Source: Pseudomonas fluorescens (GTDB taxonomy: Bacteria; Pseudomonadota; Gammaproteobacteria; Pseudomonadales; Pseudomonadaceae). Taken from it: a stretch of DNA of 64,000 nucleotides. The translations under genes and the position numbers were made by a program. The stretch covers positions 124,001 through 188,000 of the forward strand of contig NZ_JAGGOG010000001.1 of the NCBI RefSeq assembly GCF_018614655.1. The letters are read 5' to 3'. The notes below the pieces were generated by a model. That model was not told the DNA's origin and ran no database searches. It worked only from the letters and a program-made list of their open reading frames with translations. Below, piece by piece: positions 47,407-56,678 of this stretch (its first letter is position 1; every line of letters begins with the position of its first letter).

Positions 47407-47658
47407 ATGAAAAGCGAACACGTCAAAGGCACCGTCGAAAAAGTGACCGGCAAGGCTCAGGATTTTATCGGTGACCTGACCGGTGATGAACAGCTGCAAG
47501 CCGAAGGCCTGGCCCGTCAGGCGGCCGGCCAGTTGCAACAAACCTATGGCGATGCGCTGGAGACTGTCGGTGATTTTGCCAAGCACAAACCCCTGGCTAC
47601 CGTGGCCATTGTGGCCGGCGTCGGTCTGTTGCTGGGCCTGCTGCTGCGTCGTCGCTAA
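47407..47658 (+). CDS. CsbD-like small stress protein with C-terminal membrane anchor
   Basis: This 83-residue protein starts MKSEHVKGTVEKVTGKAQDF, after AAGGA. The N-terminal half is CsbD-like (GTVEKVTGKAQDFIGDLTGD). The C-terminal half resembles ElaB/DUF883 proteins, with one membrane helix and a closing basic GLLLRRR. Such proteins are general-stress, membrane-associated and abundant in stationary phase. The dyad upstream ties it to the PAS-LuxR regulator. The next gene begins 10 bases after its stop. Confidence 0.85.
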   Translation: MKSEHVKGTVEKVTGKAQDFIGDLTGDEQLQAEGLARQAAGQLQQTYGDALETVGDFAKHKPLATVAIVAGVGLLLGLLLRRR

Positions 47659-47668
47659 GGGGGCCTGA

Positions 47669-47938
47669 ATGTTTAGCCTCTCGCAACTGCGCAACTGCAT
47701 CGAAGAAGCCTTGCTGCCCCTGACCTGCGAATTCACCTTGTGCCGGGATGCGTCGTTGACCCTGAAAGTCTTCGATGCCGAAACCGGCCGGGTGGACCTG
47801 GTAGTGACGGGGATCAGTGTCAACAAACTGAGAACCTCGCAAGACGTGGAAACGATGGTCGAGGAACTGCGTTACGAGCTGCAAAGCAACACCGTGGGCC
47901 GGGTCAATCTGGATGATTTACCCCTGAACGCCTTGTAA
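47669..47938 (+). CDS. DUF1652 family protein
   Basis: This 89-residue protein, starting MFSLSQLRNCIEEALLPL, matches the DUF1652 family common in pseudomonads; its function is unknown. It probably forms an operon with the CsbD-like gene. Its TAA stop is inside the first bases of the tandem repeat that follows: the repeat's usual GTAGCC reads GTAACC here, and either version would stop translation. Confidence 0.8.
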   Translation: MFSLSQLRNCIEEALLPLTCEFTLCRDASLTLKVFDAETGRVDLVVTGISVNKLRTSQDVETMVEELRYELQSNTVGRVNLDDLPLNAL

Positions 47939-48328
47939 CCGCTGGCGCAGCCTGCGATCGGCTGCGCAGCAGTCGCCAGGATCTTGAACTGCTGAAGGTC
48001 CTTCGGCCCTTATCGCAGCCTCGTACCTCGGCAGCGGCTACAGAACCGTGTCGATCACAGGGAATGTGTCGATCACCGTAGCCGCTGGCGCAGCCTGCGA
48101 TCGGCTGCGCAGCAGTCGCCAGGATCTTGAACTGCTGAAGGTCCTTCGGCCCTTATCGCAGCCTCGTACCTCGGCAGCGGCTACAGAGCCGTGTCGATCA
48201 CAGGGAATATGTCGATCACCGTAGCCGCTGGCGCAGCCTGCGATCGGCTGCGCAGCAGTCGCCAGGGTCTTGAACCACTGAAGGTCCTTCGGCCCTTATC
48301 GCAGCCTCGTACCTCGGCAGCGGCTACA
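47935..48328. repeat. Three tandem copies of repeat family B, period 143 bp
   Basis: Copies start at 47935, 48078 and 48221, each with a unit of about 108 bp (GTAGCCGCTGGCGCAGCCTG to CGGCAGCGGCTACAG) and a 35-bp spacer containing GTGTCGATCAC twice. Copies 1 and 2 are almost identical, so the expansion is recent. The gap 47939-48391 between DUF1652 and the MFS gene holds little else. Confidence 0.92.
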
Positions 48329-48391
48329 AGGGGCCAAATGTATGATTTGACAGCGCTCTTGCCTGGTGACGCGCAAGACGTTATCTACAGA

Positions 48392-49576
48392 TCAGCGCGC
48401 CTTCAGTGACGCCCCAATAAAGTAGAACACCCCGCCCCCCACAATGAACGCCGCCAGCATGTAAAACATGTAGTGGGCCGGCAGGCTGGCCAGTACCAGC
48501 CCGCACAACACCGGCCCCAGTGCGGCACCGAGGTTGGACAGGTTTTGCGCCCCGTAATACATGCCTCGCAGGTGGTCCGGGGCAATCCGGTCGATAAACA
48601 TGTACTCGGCCGGAATCACGATGATCTCCCCCACCGTGAAAATCACCATCGCCGCCACCCACCACCACAGGTGGGTAGCCAGCGCGAACCCGATCAACCC
48701 CAGCATGAACATGCCCAGGCCCAGCATCAGCCAGCGGCTGAGGTGGCGATGGGAGATGCGCCGACCAATCGCATACTGCAAGCCGATCACCACTAATGCG
48801 TTAGTGGTGAGCACTGCGCTGATGACGCTGTAGGCATACTCCGCTGTGCTGGTGGTTACCAGGTACTGAGACAGGTACGCCGTAAACTGGCCAAACACCA
48901 CGGCACTGAGCAAGCACCCCACGGTGAAACACACCAACCGACGATCCCGCACCAGCACCCGGAGAACCGCCAGGAATGGCACCGGCTTTTGCGCAACCTC
49001 AGCGGTGGCCAGGGTCTTGTCACCCCAGCGCCAATACAGCAGGAAAAAAGCCACCCCCAGGCCCGCCGAGAACATAAATGGCAGACTGATATCGACCTTC
49101 GCCACCATCGCCCCAAAAAACGGCCCCACCGCATAGCCAATATTGGTCAGGGTGTACTTGATGGAAAACACTTCACTGCGCGCGTCTTCAGGCAGCAGGC
49201 TGGCAAAGCCGGCTTTGACCGCGATGTCGATCACTGAGTAAGCCAGGTTGATCAGGATCAGGCAGGCATAGAACGACTCGATTCCCCGCGCCAGGAGCGT
49301 CCCGAAGAATCCGAAGGCAAACAACAGGCTCAAACCGAGCAACAGCCGATAACTGCTGATCCGGTCCACCAGGAAACCGCCGTACACACTGAGCAGTGAA
49401 CCGACGATCAACGAGCTGCCGATCACCAGGCCGACCTGGCTGATGCTCAGGGCAAACTGGTCAGTCAGGTAAATCACCAGGTACGGAAAGGTAATCGCCC
49501 TGGCCAGCGTCAGGATCAACGTGGCCGACAGCAACAGATTTACGGCACGGGGGTAATTTTTTATTGTCTTCAGCAT
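48392..49576 (-). CDS. MFS transporter
   Basis: This 394-residue major facilitator protein has 12 predicted helices. The first loop holds GSLLSVYGGFLVDRISSYR, the loop-2/3 motif of drug:H+ antiporter-type MFS proteins. It may export toxic compounds or sugars; substrate unknown. It starts MLKTIKNYPRAVNLLLS and is divergent from the LemA gene, with an AT-rich 176-bp gap that probably holds both promoters. Confidence 0.85.
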   Translation of the reverse strand: MLKTIKNYPRAVNLLLSATLILTLARAITFPYLVIYLTDQFALSISQVGLVIGSSLIVGSLLSVYGGFLVDRISSYRLLLGLSLLFAFGFFGTLLARGIESFYACLILINLAYSVIDIAVKAGFASLLPEDARSEVFSIKYTLTNIGYAVGPFFGAMVAKVDISLPFMFSAGLGVAFFLLYWRWGDKTLATAEVAQKPVPFLAVLRVLVRDRRLVCFTVGCLLSAVVFGQFTAYLSQYLVTTSTAEYAYSVISAVLTTNALVVIGLQYAIGRRISHRHLSRWLMLGLGMFMLGLIGFALATHLWWWVAAMVIFTVGEIIVIPAEYMFIDRIAPDHLRGMYYGAQNLSNLGAALGPVLCGLVLASLPAHYMFYMLAAFIVGGGVFYFIGASLKAR

Positions 49577-49752
49577 CCTGCTCTCATTCTTTCAAGGGCG
49601 CCGCTCAAGGACGCTGGTGCGGCCGGCGGGCGGATGTACATTAACCCAAGATGAAGGACAAAAAAGGCGGATTTATGCATTTACGCAAAAATTAAATGCA
49701 TTATTTATAAGCTAAGATCGATCACTCCCTCGCACCTGATAAGGATATCCCC

Positions 49753-50352
49753 ATGTCTGTCACCGCCATCGTGATTCTGGTCATCGCCGTCCTGCTGGTG
49801 TTTTACGCCATCGGGATCTACAACAAGCTGGTGACCCTGCGTAATCGCTTCAAGAACGCCTTCGCCCAGATCGAAGTGCAGCTCAAGCGCCGCTACGACC
49901 TGATCCCCAACCTGGTGGAAACCGCCAAGGCCTACCTGAGTCATGAGCGCGAAACCCTCGAAGCGGTCGTCGCGGCGCGCAATACCGCATTGGCCGGCCT
50001 CAAGGTGGCGGCGGCCCAGCCGGGTAACCCGCAGGCGATGGCACAACTGGGCCAGGCCGAAGGAGCGCTCACCAGCGCCATGGGCCGCCTTAACGTGACC
50101 ATGGAAGCCTACCCAGACCTCAAAGCCTCGCAGAACATGCAGCAATTGAGCGAAGAACTGACCAGCACTGAGAACAAGGTGGCCTTCTCGCGCCAGGCAT
50201 TCAACGACTCGGTCATGGCCTACAACACCTACAAGCAGACGTTCCCGCCGGTGCTGTTCGCCAACCTGTTCGGGCACAGCGCCGATGCCAGCCTGCTGGA
50301 GTTTGCCGACAGCGTACAGATCCAGGACGCACCCAAGGTGTCGTTCAACTAA
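49753..50352 (+). CDS. LemA family protein
   Basis: This 199-residue protein has one N-terminal membrane helix (AIVILVIAVLLVFYAIGIYN) followed by a long helical domain: YNKLVTLRNRFKNAFAQIEV and LKRRYDLIPNLVETAKAYLS are the LemA signature. It is not the LemA/GacS kinase. The next gene, an M48 protease, begins 21 bases after its stop, a common pairing. Confidence 0.92.
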   Translation: MSVTAIVILVIAVLLVFYAIGIYNKLVTLRNRFKNAFAQIEVQLKRRYDLIPNLVETAKAYLSHERETLEAVVAARNTALAGLKVAAAQPGNPQAMAQLGQAEGALTSAMGRLNVTMEAYPDLKASQNMQQLSEELTSTENKVAFSRQAFNDSVMAYNTYKQTFPPVLFANLFGHSADASLLEFADSVQIQDAPKVSFN

Positions 50353-50373
50353 CCTTCGCCCACGGATGGCCCG

Positions 50374-52275
50374 ATGAACTTTTTCGAACACCAAGACCGC
50401 GCCCGGCGCCACACCGGGCGTCTGGTGCTGTTGATGGGCGCCGCAGTGCTGAGCCTGATCATCGTCACCAGCGGGGTGCTGATCGTGATCCTGCGCAGCC
50501 AGAAAGACCTGTCGGTGAACTTCTCCAACTGGCAACTGCTGCTGGACGTCTCTATCGTGGTGTTCGCCGTGGTGTTGCTGGGCAGCCTCTACAAAACCAT
50601 CCAGCTACGAGCGGGCGGCAAGGTGATTGCCGAACGCCTGGGTGGCCGGTTGATCAACCTCGCCCCGCAAGGCCTGGACGAACGCCGGATGCTCAATATA
50701 GTGGAAGAAATGGCCATCGCCTCGGGCACGCCGGTACCGGCGGTCTACGTATTGGATGACACCTCGATCAACGCTTTCGCCGCCGGGTTGACGCCCCAGG
50801 ACGCCGTGATTGGCGTTACTCGGGGCGCTGTGGCCCTGCTCAATCGCGAAGAGTTGCAAGGGGTGATTGCCCACGAGTTCAGCCACATCTACAACGGCGA
50901 CATGCGCCTCAATACCCGTCTGACGGCGGTGATCCACGGGCTGTTACTGCTGGGGTTGATTGGCGCGTTGATCCTGCGCGGGGTGTCCTATCGCGGTTCA
51001 TCCTCAAGCAGCAACAAGAGCGGTAACAACGGGGCGATGGCGATTATGGCCGTCGGTGGCGCGCTGTGGGTACTGGGTTACACCGGGACGTTTTTCGGTA
51101 ACCTGATCAAGGCAGCCGTCAGTCGCGAGCGGGAATTCCTCGCCGATGCTTCGGCGGTGCAATTCACCCGCAACCCCCAGAGCATCGCCGGCGCGCTGAA
51201 GAAAATCGGCGGCCACGCCCAGGGTTCACAATTGCAAGCAGCTCATGCGGCCGAGTTCAGTCATCTGTATTTTGGCGCCGGCGTGAAGGCCGCCATGAGC
51301 GGCATGATGGCGACTCATCCGCCGCTGGAAGTGCGTATTCAGCGGGTCGACCCGCAGTGGAACGGCCAGTTTCCCGCCGTGGAGTTCCTGGGAGAGGCAC
51401 CACCGCCCAGCACCGGTTTCCAGGCTGGCTTGAACGAACCGGCTCCCGCCAAGGAGCTGGTGTTCGACCTGCTGGCCATCCAACAATCCATCGCCGCCAT
51501 TGGTGAGCCGGGTCCTGAACACCTCGACCACGCGCAGTCTGCCCTGAACAACCTGCCGGGCGCCCTGCGAGAAGCCGCCCATAGCAGCAACGGCGCCCAG
51601 GCGTTGATCTGCGGGCTGTTGCTGGACCCAATACCGGTGCTGCAAGCCCAGCAGATGGAGCGCCTGCTACCCAAGCTTGCGCCGGATATCGCCCGGCAAT
51701 TGGAAGCCTTGCGTCCCGATTTGACCAGCCTGGATCAACACCTGCGTCTGCCACTGATCGACCTGGCCATCCCCGCCCTCAAGCAACTGAGCACTGAACA
51801 GTTCAAGACCTTCAGAAGCCACCTGGCCCTGTTGATCCTGGCGGATGACCGGATCGACCTGCTGGAGTGGACCCTACTGCGTATCGTTGAACGCAACGTA
51901 TTGGGTGCGCCCAAAGTCACCGCCAAATACAGCCTCCACCAGGTAACGGATGACATCGCCCTGCTGCTCGGCGCCCTCGCCCGCGCCGGCAACAGCGACC
52001 CTGCACACGTACGCAAGGCTTTCGATCAGGCCAGTGCCGGTCTCCCGTTGCCCGCATTGGCACTGAATGCCGCCGGCGCCAATGAATGGCAGGACCTTGA
52101 AACCGCCCTCAACCGCCTGCGCCAACTCAAGCCCCTGGAAAAGCCCACCCTGCTCAAGGCCATGGCCGTGTGCATCGAACAAGACGGCCAAATCACCCCG
52201 GCAGAGGCCGAACTGATGCGGGCCGTGGCCGATGTGCTGGATTGCCCGATGCCGCCATTACTGGCAACCCCCTGA
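50374..52275 (+). CDS. Membrane M48-family metalloprotease
   Basis: The 633-residue protein has two N-terminal membrane helices, the zinc site HEFSH (residues 167-171, in GVIAHEFSHIYNGDMRLNTR), further helices around residues 190-250, the third ligand region SREREFLADASAVQF, and a 250-residue C-terminal cytoplasmic domain of helical repeats not needed for catalysis. It is much longer than HtpX. The LemA partner precedes it, and a WG-repeat protein gene follows 25 bases after its stop. A membrane-protein quality-control role is inferred. Confidence 0.88.
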   Translation: MNFFEHQDRARRHTGRLVLLMGAAVLSLIIVTSGVLIVILRSQKDLSVNFSNWQLLLDVSIVVFAVVLLGSLYKTIQLRAGGKVIAERLGGRLINLAPQGLDERRMLNIVEEMAIASGTPVPAVYVLDDTSINAFAAGLTPQDAVIGVTRGAVALLNREELQGVIAHEFSHIYNGDMRLNTRLTAVIHGLLLLGLIGALILRGVSYRGSSSSSNKSGNNGAMAIMAVGGALWVLGYTGTFFGNLIKAAVSREREFLADASAVQFTRNPQSIAGALKKIGGHAQGSQLQAAHAAEFSHLYFGAGVKAAMSGMMATHPPLEVRIQRVDPQWNGQFPAVEFLGEAPPPSTGFQAGLNEPAPAKELVFDLLAIQQSIAAIGEPGPEHLDHAQSALNNLPGALREAAHSSNGAQALICGLLLDPIPVLQAQQMERLLPKLAPDIARQLEALRPDLTSLDQHLRLPLIDLAIPALKQLSTEQFKTFRSHLALLILADDRIDLLEWTLLRIVERNVLGAPKVTAKYSLHQVTDDIALLLGALARAGNSDPAHVRKAFDQASAGLPLPALALNAAGANEWQDLETALNRLRQLKPLEKPTLLKAMAVCIEQDGQITPAEAELMRAVADVLDCPMPPLLATP

Positions 52276-52300
52276 CTGCCCATCACCGAGTCTGATAACA

Positions 52301-54475
52301 ATGAAGACAGCCATGACCCGAACCAAGCTTCTCGCCAGTTCCCTGATCGTCATCGCGGTGATCGGTGGCTCGGCGTATTACCTGATGGACAGGCGTGCGG
52401 ACAATGGCCTGCTCAGCGGTGTCGAGTTCAGCGAAGAACAGCTCAATGAAGGCAGCGTCGAGGACCTCAAGGCACTGTCGCTGCCGGAAGCGAAAAAACG
52501 CCTCAACTACCTGGTCCTCGATGTGCGTGACAGCATCAACCGTATCGCGATGATCGAGGGCATGCGTCTGGAGATTTCCTCGACTAAAGCCACGCCAGCG
52601 GATCCCCAGGAGAAAAAAGAGCTGCAATATGAGCAGCCGTTCGTGCCCTTCCCCACTCAAGACCTGCAAGCCGCACTGGCGTCCCTCAAGCAACCCCCCA
52701 TGCAGTTCCAGCAGCTTTTTTTCGACAACCAGTCAGGACTGAAACTGGCGGTCGAGCCCATTCGTGACGTGCTCAAACGCGGCGCGCTGCCGGATCAGCG
52801 GGTGGAGGATCGCTATCAGCTCCAGACCGTTTATTTTCGCGATGGCACGCAACGACCATTCGCCGAGGTGGCGGTCAAGGACAGCAGTGTCGACGAGCAA
52901 GAGCAAGACACCACCAAGGTAGAGCTCACGTTGAATAAACCGGTGGAGCGCATCAGTGTCGCGCTCACTTACCAGAGCTACCCCGGTTTCAAGAAGGTGG
53001 TACTGGACAAGGCTCATCCGAAAGTCACCGCTGACGGTGGCGAAGTGTATCAACTGACCGCCCTGGCCGACGCCTGCGCGTCCCTGCTGCTGGCCACGCC
53101 CAAGGGTAAAACCTATGTGATCCAAGGCTTGACCGCCGACGGCAAGCCTCTGTTCAGTGGGGGCAACAGCTCCAACTCCTCGCCCACCACCGGGCAAAAG
53201 GCCAACCTGCGCACGTACTACGACGAGTTGCTGCGCATGGAAGACAATTTTTCGAGTTTCAAGAGTGCCGCAGCGGTGCAGGATCACCTGGAGCAGTTCG
53301 CCAAGGACCTGCCGAGCACCGACAGCGACCTGAACAACATCCAGGCCCATTACCGCTTTGAAGACACCCCCGAAAGCATCGTGATCTATCTGCTGGACCC
53401 GGCCCAGCCTCAGACGCTGACGCTGGAGATGAACAATAGTGTGGCGGCCCAGGAACGCTACATCGCCTACGACAACAAGACCGAAAAGAACGGCTTCATC
53501 GATAAGAATGGCGTTTGGGTGGTGAAACCACGCTTTGAACGAGCCAAGGACAGCGAAGTGCCCGGCATCTACAGCATGGTGGTGGGTGAACGGCCTTTCG
53601 GCGACGACGACGGGTGGCGGGAGCTCATCACCAAGTACTTCATGTTCACGCCCGGCACCCACACCCTCAAGCAACTGCCGTTCGACATTATCGAGCAACA
53701 GATCAACGACGACCTGATCGTCGTCGAGCAGATAACCAATGGCCCTTATGGTGTCTTCGACGTCAAGAAGCAGCAGATCGTGGTGCCGATGAAATACGTC
53801 AATCCTGAGGTGGTGGGCTCACTGTTCATTGCCCGGCCTGGCACCAAGACCTACCAGACCGACTCCCGCTACGGCATCTGGTCCCTCTCTGGCAAGGAAC
53901 TACTGGCGCCGCGTTATCGGTCCATCAGTGCCCAGGACGGGTTTATCTACACCACTGCCATCGACGAGGACCAACGCGATGTCTACGACCTGGCGCTGAA
54001 AAAGCTCACGCCGCCGGGTTTCACCGCGCTCGGTACCTTCGCCAACGACCAGCCGCTGCTGATACAGGAGCGCAAGACCCGCAAGTTCGCCTTCATCGAC
54101 ACCCAGGGCAAAACCCTGCCCATCAGCCTGCCGTACGATCAAGTCGAGAGCTTTTCCAATGGCATGGCGGTGATCAAGAAAGGTGACCGTTACGGCGCCA
54201 TTGACCTGACCGGCAAGGTGCGGGTGCCGCCGACCTATGAAGCAATCAACTTCTTCCAGAAAAGCCTCGCGGCCGTCGAAATGGAAGGCTTCGATGGCCT
54301 GGTACTGATCGACAAGGACAACACGCTGGTTAAAAAGCTGGGGCATCGGCTCTATTCCGAGATCAAGGCCAACAGCAACGATGCGATGTATCAGGTGTGG
54401 GATGCCAAGGAGGAAAACCGGATCAATGTGTTTGATGCCGATGGCAAGCAGACGAACAGTTATCTGCGGGAGTGA
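52301..54475 (+). CDS. WG-repeat exported protein
   Basis: This 724-residue protein has an N-terminal anchor or uncleaved signal (LLASSLIVIAVIGGSAYYLM) and a C-terminal series of WG (KWG-like) repeats: NGFIDKNGVWVVKPRFERAK, YGVFDVKKQQIVVPMKY, YGIWSLSGKELLAPRY and YGAIDLTGKVRVPPTYE. The middle third is unlike anything I recognise. The start at 52301 is followed by another ATG at 52313. It is probably the third gene of the LemA-M48 unit; function unknown. Confidence 0.8.
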   Translation: MKTAMTRTKLLASSLIVIAVIGGSAYYLMDRRADNGLLSGVEFSEEQLNEGSVEDLKALSLPEAKKRLNYLVLDVRDSINRIAMIEGMRLEISSTKATPADPQEKKELQYEQPFVPFPTQDLQAALASLKQPPMQFQQLFFDNQSGLKLAVEPIRDVLKRGALPDQRVEDRYQLQTVYFRDGTQRPFAEVAVKDSSVDEQEQDTTKVELTLNKPVERISVALTYQSYPGFKKVVLDKAHPKVTADGGEVYQLTALADACASLLLATPKGKTYVIQGLTADGKPLFSGGNSSNSSPTTGQKANLRTYYDELLRMEDNFSSFKSAAAVQDHLEQFAKDLPSTDSDLNNIQAHYRFEDTPESIVIYLLDPAQPQTLTLEMNNSVAAQERYIAYDNKTEKNGFIDKNGVWVVKPRFERAKDSEVPGIYSMVVGERPFGDDDGWRELITKYFMFTPGTHTLKQLPFDIIEQQINDDLIVVEQITNGPYGVFDVKKQQIVVPMKYVNPEVVGSLFIARPGTKTYQTDSRYGIWSLSGKELLAPRYRSISAQDGFIYTTAIDEDQRDVYDLALKKLTPPGFTALGTFANDQPLLIQERKTRKFAFIDTQGKTLPISLPYDQVESFSNGMAVIKKGDRYGAIDLTGKVRVPPTYEAINFFQKSLAAVEMEGFDGLVLIDKDNTLVKKLGHRLYSEIKANSNDAMYQVWDAKEENRINVFDADGKQTNSYLRE

Positions 54476-54484
54476 GCGCTGACC

Positions 54485-54513
54485 TGTGGCGAGGGGGCTT
54501 GCCCCTCGCCACA
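54485..54513. terminator. Compact hairpin after the WG-repeat gene
   Basis: TGTGGCGAGGGG, loop GCTTG, then CCCCTCGCCACA: a 12-bp perfect stem. It is a minimal form of repeat family E and may end transcription. A TTGTTTTTGT stretch follows about 20 bases later. Confidence 0.6.
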
Positions 54514-54549
54514 CGAGCCCGCTGCACGATTGTTTTTGTCATTGCACCC

Positions 54550-54597
54550 ATGAAATTAATCCTGTAATTTTTCATGAAATTTATTGATAAAAATTTC
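54550..54597. promoter_or_regulatory. Nested AT-rich inverted repeats before the XRE-cupin gene
   Basis: Two overlapping dyads: ATGAAATTA (54550-54558) against TAATTTTTCAT (54565-54575), and GAAATTT (54576-54582) against AAATTTC (54591-54597), sharing TTTCATGAAA at 54570-54579. They end 14 bases before the ATG at 54611 and are probable autoregulatory operators. Confidence 0.55.
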
Positions 54598-54610
54598 ACG
54601 AACCCACCCC

Positions 54611-55168
54611 ATGGACAAACAAGAAGAACTGGCCGCCCTGGCGATCCTGATCCATGACCTGCGCAAGCACAAGAAACTCACCCTGACCCAACTGGCGCAA
54701 AAGATCGACCGGTCGGTGGGTTTCCTGTCCCAGGTCGAGCGCGGTTTGTCCCGGCCGACGGTGGCCGACCTGACCGCCATCAGCCACGCCCTCGATGTGC
54801 CCACCACCTATTTCTACAGCCTGTCCAAACCCAAGGCAGTGGATTGGGTCACCCGGCCCAACGAACGGCGCACGGTGTATTACGCCAACGGCATCACCGA
54901 CATCCTGGTCTCGCCGAGCATGCAGGGGGCGTTCTCGATCCTCGACAGTTTGCTCGCCCCCGGCGCCAACAGTGGCGAACAGACCATGAGCGACCGAGCC
55001 GAACAAGCCGGCTACGTACTGGAGGGCGAATTGACGCTGTGGGTCGAAGGCGAAGCCGATTCGGTGACCCTGGGCCCTGGCGACAGCTTTCACCTGGCCG
55101 CCTTCGCCCACTGCCGCTACGGCAACCTGACCGATCTGCCCGCCCGCGTCCTGTGGGTCTATAACTGA
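54611..55168 (+). CDS. XRE-cupin transcriptional regulator (PuuR-like)
   Basis: This 185-residue regulator has an N-terminal XRE HTH (LTLTQLAQKIDRSVGFLSQV) and a C-terminal cupin domain (residues 105-180; GYVLEGELTLWVEGEADSVT and GDSFHLAAFAH). This architecture is common in repressors of polyamine and amino-acid catabolism such as PuuR. The ATG at 54611 is chosen over an upstream TTG. The glutamine-synthetase-like gene follows 33 bases later. Confidence 0.87.
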   Translation: MDKQEELAALAILIHDLRKHKKLTLTQLAQKIDRSVGFLSQVERGLSRPTVADLTAISHALDVPTTYFYSLSKPKAVDWVTRPNERRTVYYANGITDILVSPSMQGAFSILDSLLAPGANSGEQTMSDRAEQAGYVLEGELTLWVEGEADSVTLGPGDSFHLAAFAHCRYGNLTDLPARVLWVYN

Positions 55169-55201
55169 GCGCCGATCACGGCACACAAAGGAGCGTCACC
55201 C

Positions 55202-56548
55202 GTGCAAAGCAAGTCTTCCACGCTGTTGGCCGAAGTCCGGACCTTTCGCCAGAACCATCCTGAGGTGCGCTACGTCGACCTGATCGCCCTGGACATCCCC
55301 GGACACTTCTACGGCAAGCGCTACCCGGTAGAGATGCTGGAAAAAGTCGCCGCCGGCAGCCCCCTGAAATTGCCGCAGAACGCCGTATTGCTCGGCGCCC
55401 AGGGCGGGCTGTTCAAGATTGGCGATTACTGCTTCAACGACGGCGACCCGGATGCCAATCGCCGCCTGGTACCCGGCACCCTCAAGCCGGTGAGCTGGGA
55501 GGCGCAGCCCCTGGGCCAGATGCTGATCACCTCGGACGGCACCGACGCGCCCATCGAGTTCGAACCTCGCGAAGTACTGGCCAAGGTCCTGGAACGCCTG
55601 AGCCGCAAGGGGATTCACCCGGTGGTGGCCTTCGAGCTGGAGTTTTATCTGTTCGATAAAAAACTCGACGGCGGCCTGCCGCAATTTGCCCGCGACCCGT
55701 TGAGCGATGACCACGACGATCAGCCCAACCTGCACATCGAGCGCCTGTCGCGCTTTGGCACGGTGCTGGACGACATAGAGCAAACCGCCAAGGCCCAGGG
55801 CATCGACATCACCGTGATCACCGCCGAACTGGGCCCGGGCCAGTTTGAAATCAATTTCGGCCACCTGGATGACGGCCTGCGCGCCGCCGACTGGGCCGCG
55901 CTGTTCTGCCGCAGCACACGCGGCGTGGCGCTCAAGCACGGCTACCGCGCCAGCTTCATGGCCAAGCCGTACTTGCAGCATCCGGGCAGCGGCATGCATG
56001 TGCATGTCAGCCTGTACGACCCGGCGGGTAATAACCTGTTGGCGGCGCATCAACAGCAACCGCTGCGCCACGCGGTGGCCGGTTGCCTGGAGCTGTTGCC
56101 CCATTGCATGCCGATTTTCTCGCCCAATCACAACGCCTTCCGCCGCCTGGGTGGCACGGTCAACGCCGCGACCCGTGCTTGCTGGGGTTTTGAGGACCGT
56201 GATGCGTGTGTGCGTATCCCTGAGTCCGACCCGCGCAACCTGCGGATCGAACATCGTCTGGCCAGTGCTGACGCCAACCCGTACCTGGTACTCGCCGCCA
56301 TTCTGGTGGGCCTGGAACATGGCCTGGACGCCGGTCGCGAGCCCATCACACCCTTGAATGAAGACCGCAACAGCGGTGCAGACTTCCCTCTGGAAATGCT
56401 CGAAGCGGTGCGTGCCATGCAGCATCAACCGATATTACGCGAAGGGTTGGGGGCAGAGTTTGTCGACGTCTATTGCGAAAACAAACGCCAGGACCACCTG
56501 GCCTTCCAGCAGGAGATCCAGGCGCGGGAATATCGCTGGTATCTGTAA
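55202..56548 (+). CDS. Glutamine synthetase-family ligase, PuuA-like
   Basis: This 448-residue protein uses a GTG start (55202) after GGAGCG. It belongs to the glutamate-ammonia ligase superfamily: FELEFYLFDKKL, GPGQFEINFGHLDDG, HPGSGMHVHVSLYDP and PNHNAFRRLGG carry the catalytic residues. Members of this subclass join glutamate to polyamines or other amines. No other puu-type genes are near, so the amine substrate is unknown. The upstream XRE-cupin regulator likely controls it. Confidence 0.87.
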   Translation: MQSKSSTLLAEVRTFRQNHPEVRYVDLIALDIPGHFYGKRYPVEMLEKVAAGSPLKLPQNAVLLGAQGGLFKIGDYCFNDGDPDANRRLVPGTLKPVSWEAQPLGQMLITSDGTDAPIEFEPREVLAKVLERLSRKGIHPVVAFELEFYLFDKKLDGGLPQFARDPLSDDHDDQPNLHIERLSRFGTVLDDIEQTAKAQGIDITVITAELGPGQFEINFGHLDDGLRAADWAALFCRSTRGVALKHGYRASFMAKPYLQHPGSGMHVHVSLYDPAGNNLLAAHQQQPLRHAVAGCLELLPHCMPIFSPNHNAFRRLGGTVNAATRACWGFEDRDACVRIPESDPRNLRIEHRLASADANPYLVLAAILVGLEHGLDAGREPITPLNEDRNSGADFPLEMLEAVRAMQHQPILREGLGAEFVDVYCENKRQDHLAFQQEIQAREYRWYL

Positions 56549-56560
56549 ATCTGTAAACCT

Positions 56561-56662
56561 GTAGCCGCTGCCGAGGCACGAGGCTGCGATGCGTGTCCGC
56601 AGGACCGCCCTCGGGGGTCGCTTCGCAACCCATCGCAGCCTCGTGCCTCGACAGCGTCTACA
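56561..56662. repeat. Repeat family A, copy 3
   Basis: Starts GTAGCCGCTGCCGAGGCACG; the right arm has GCCTCGTGCCTCGACAGC, which pairs with the left better than in copies 1 and 2. The loop is shorter. Confidence 0.85.
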
Positions 56663-56678
56663 CAATAAGGACTTGCCC

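Noticed and set aside
47935..48328. Tandem repeat as a CRISPR array
   Set aside because: The unit is about 108 bp with nearly identical spacers and no cas genes.
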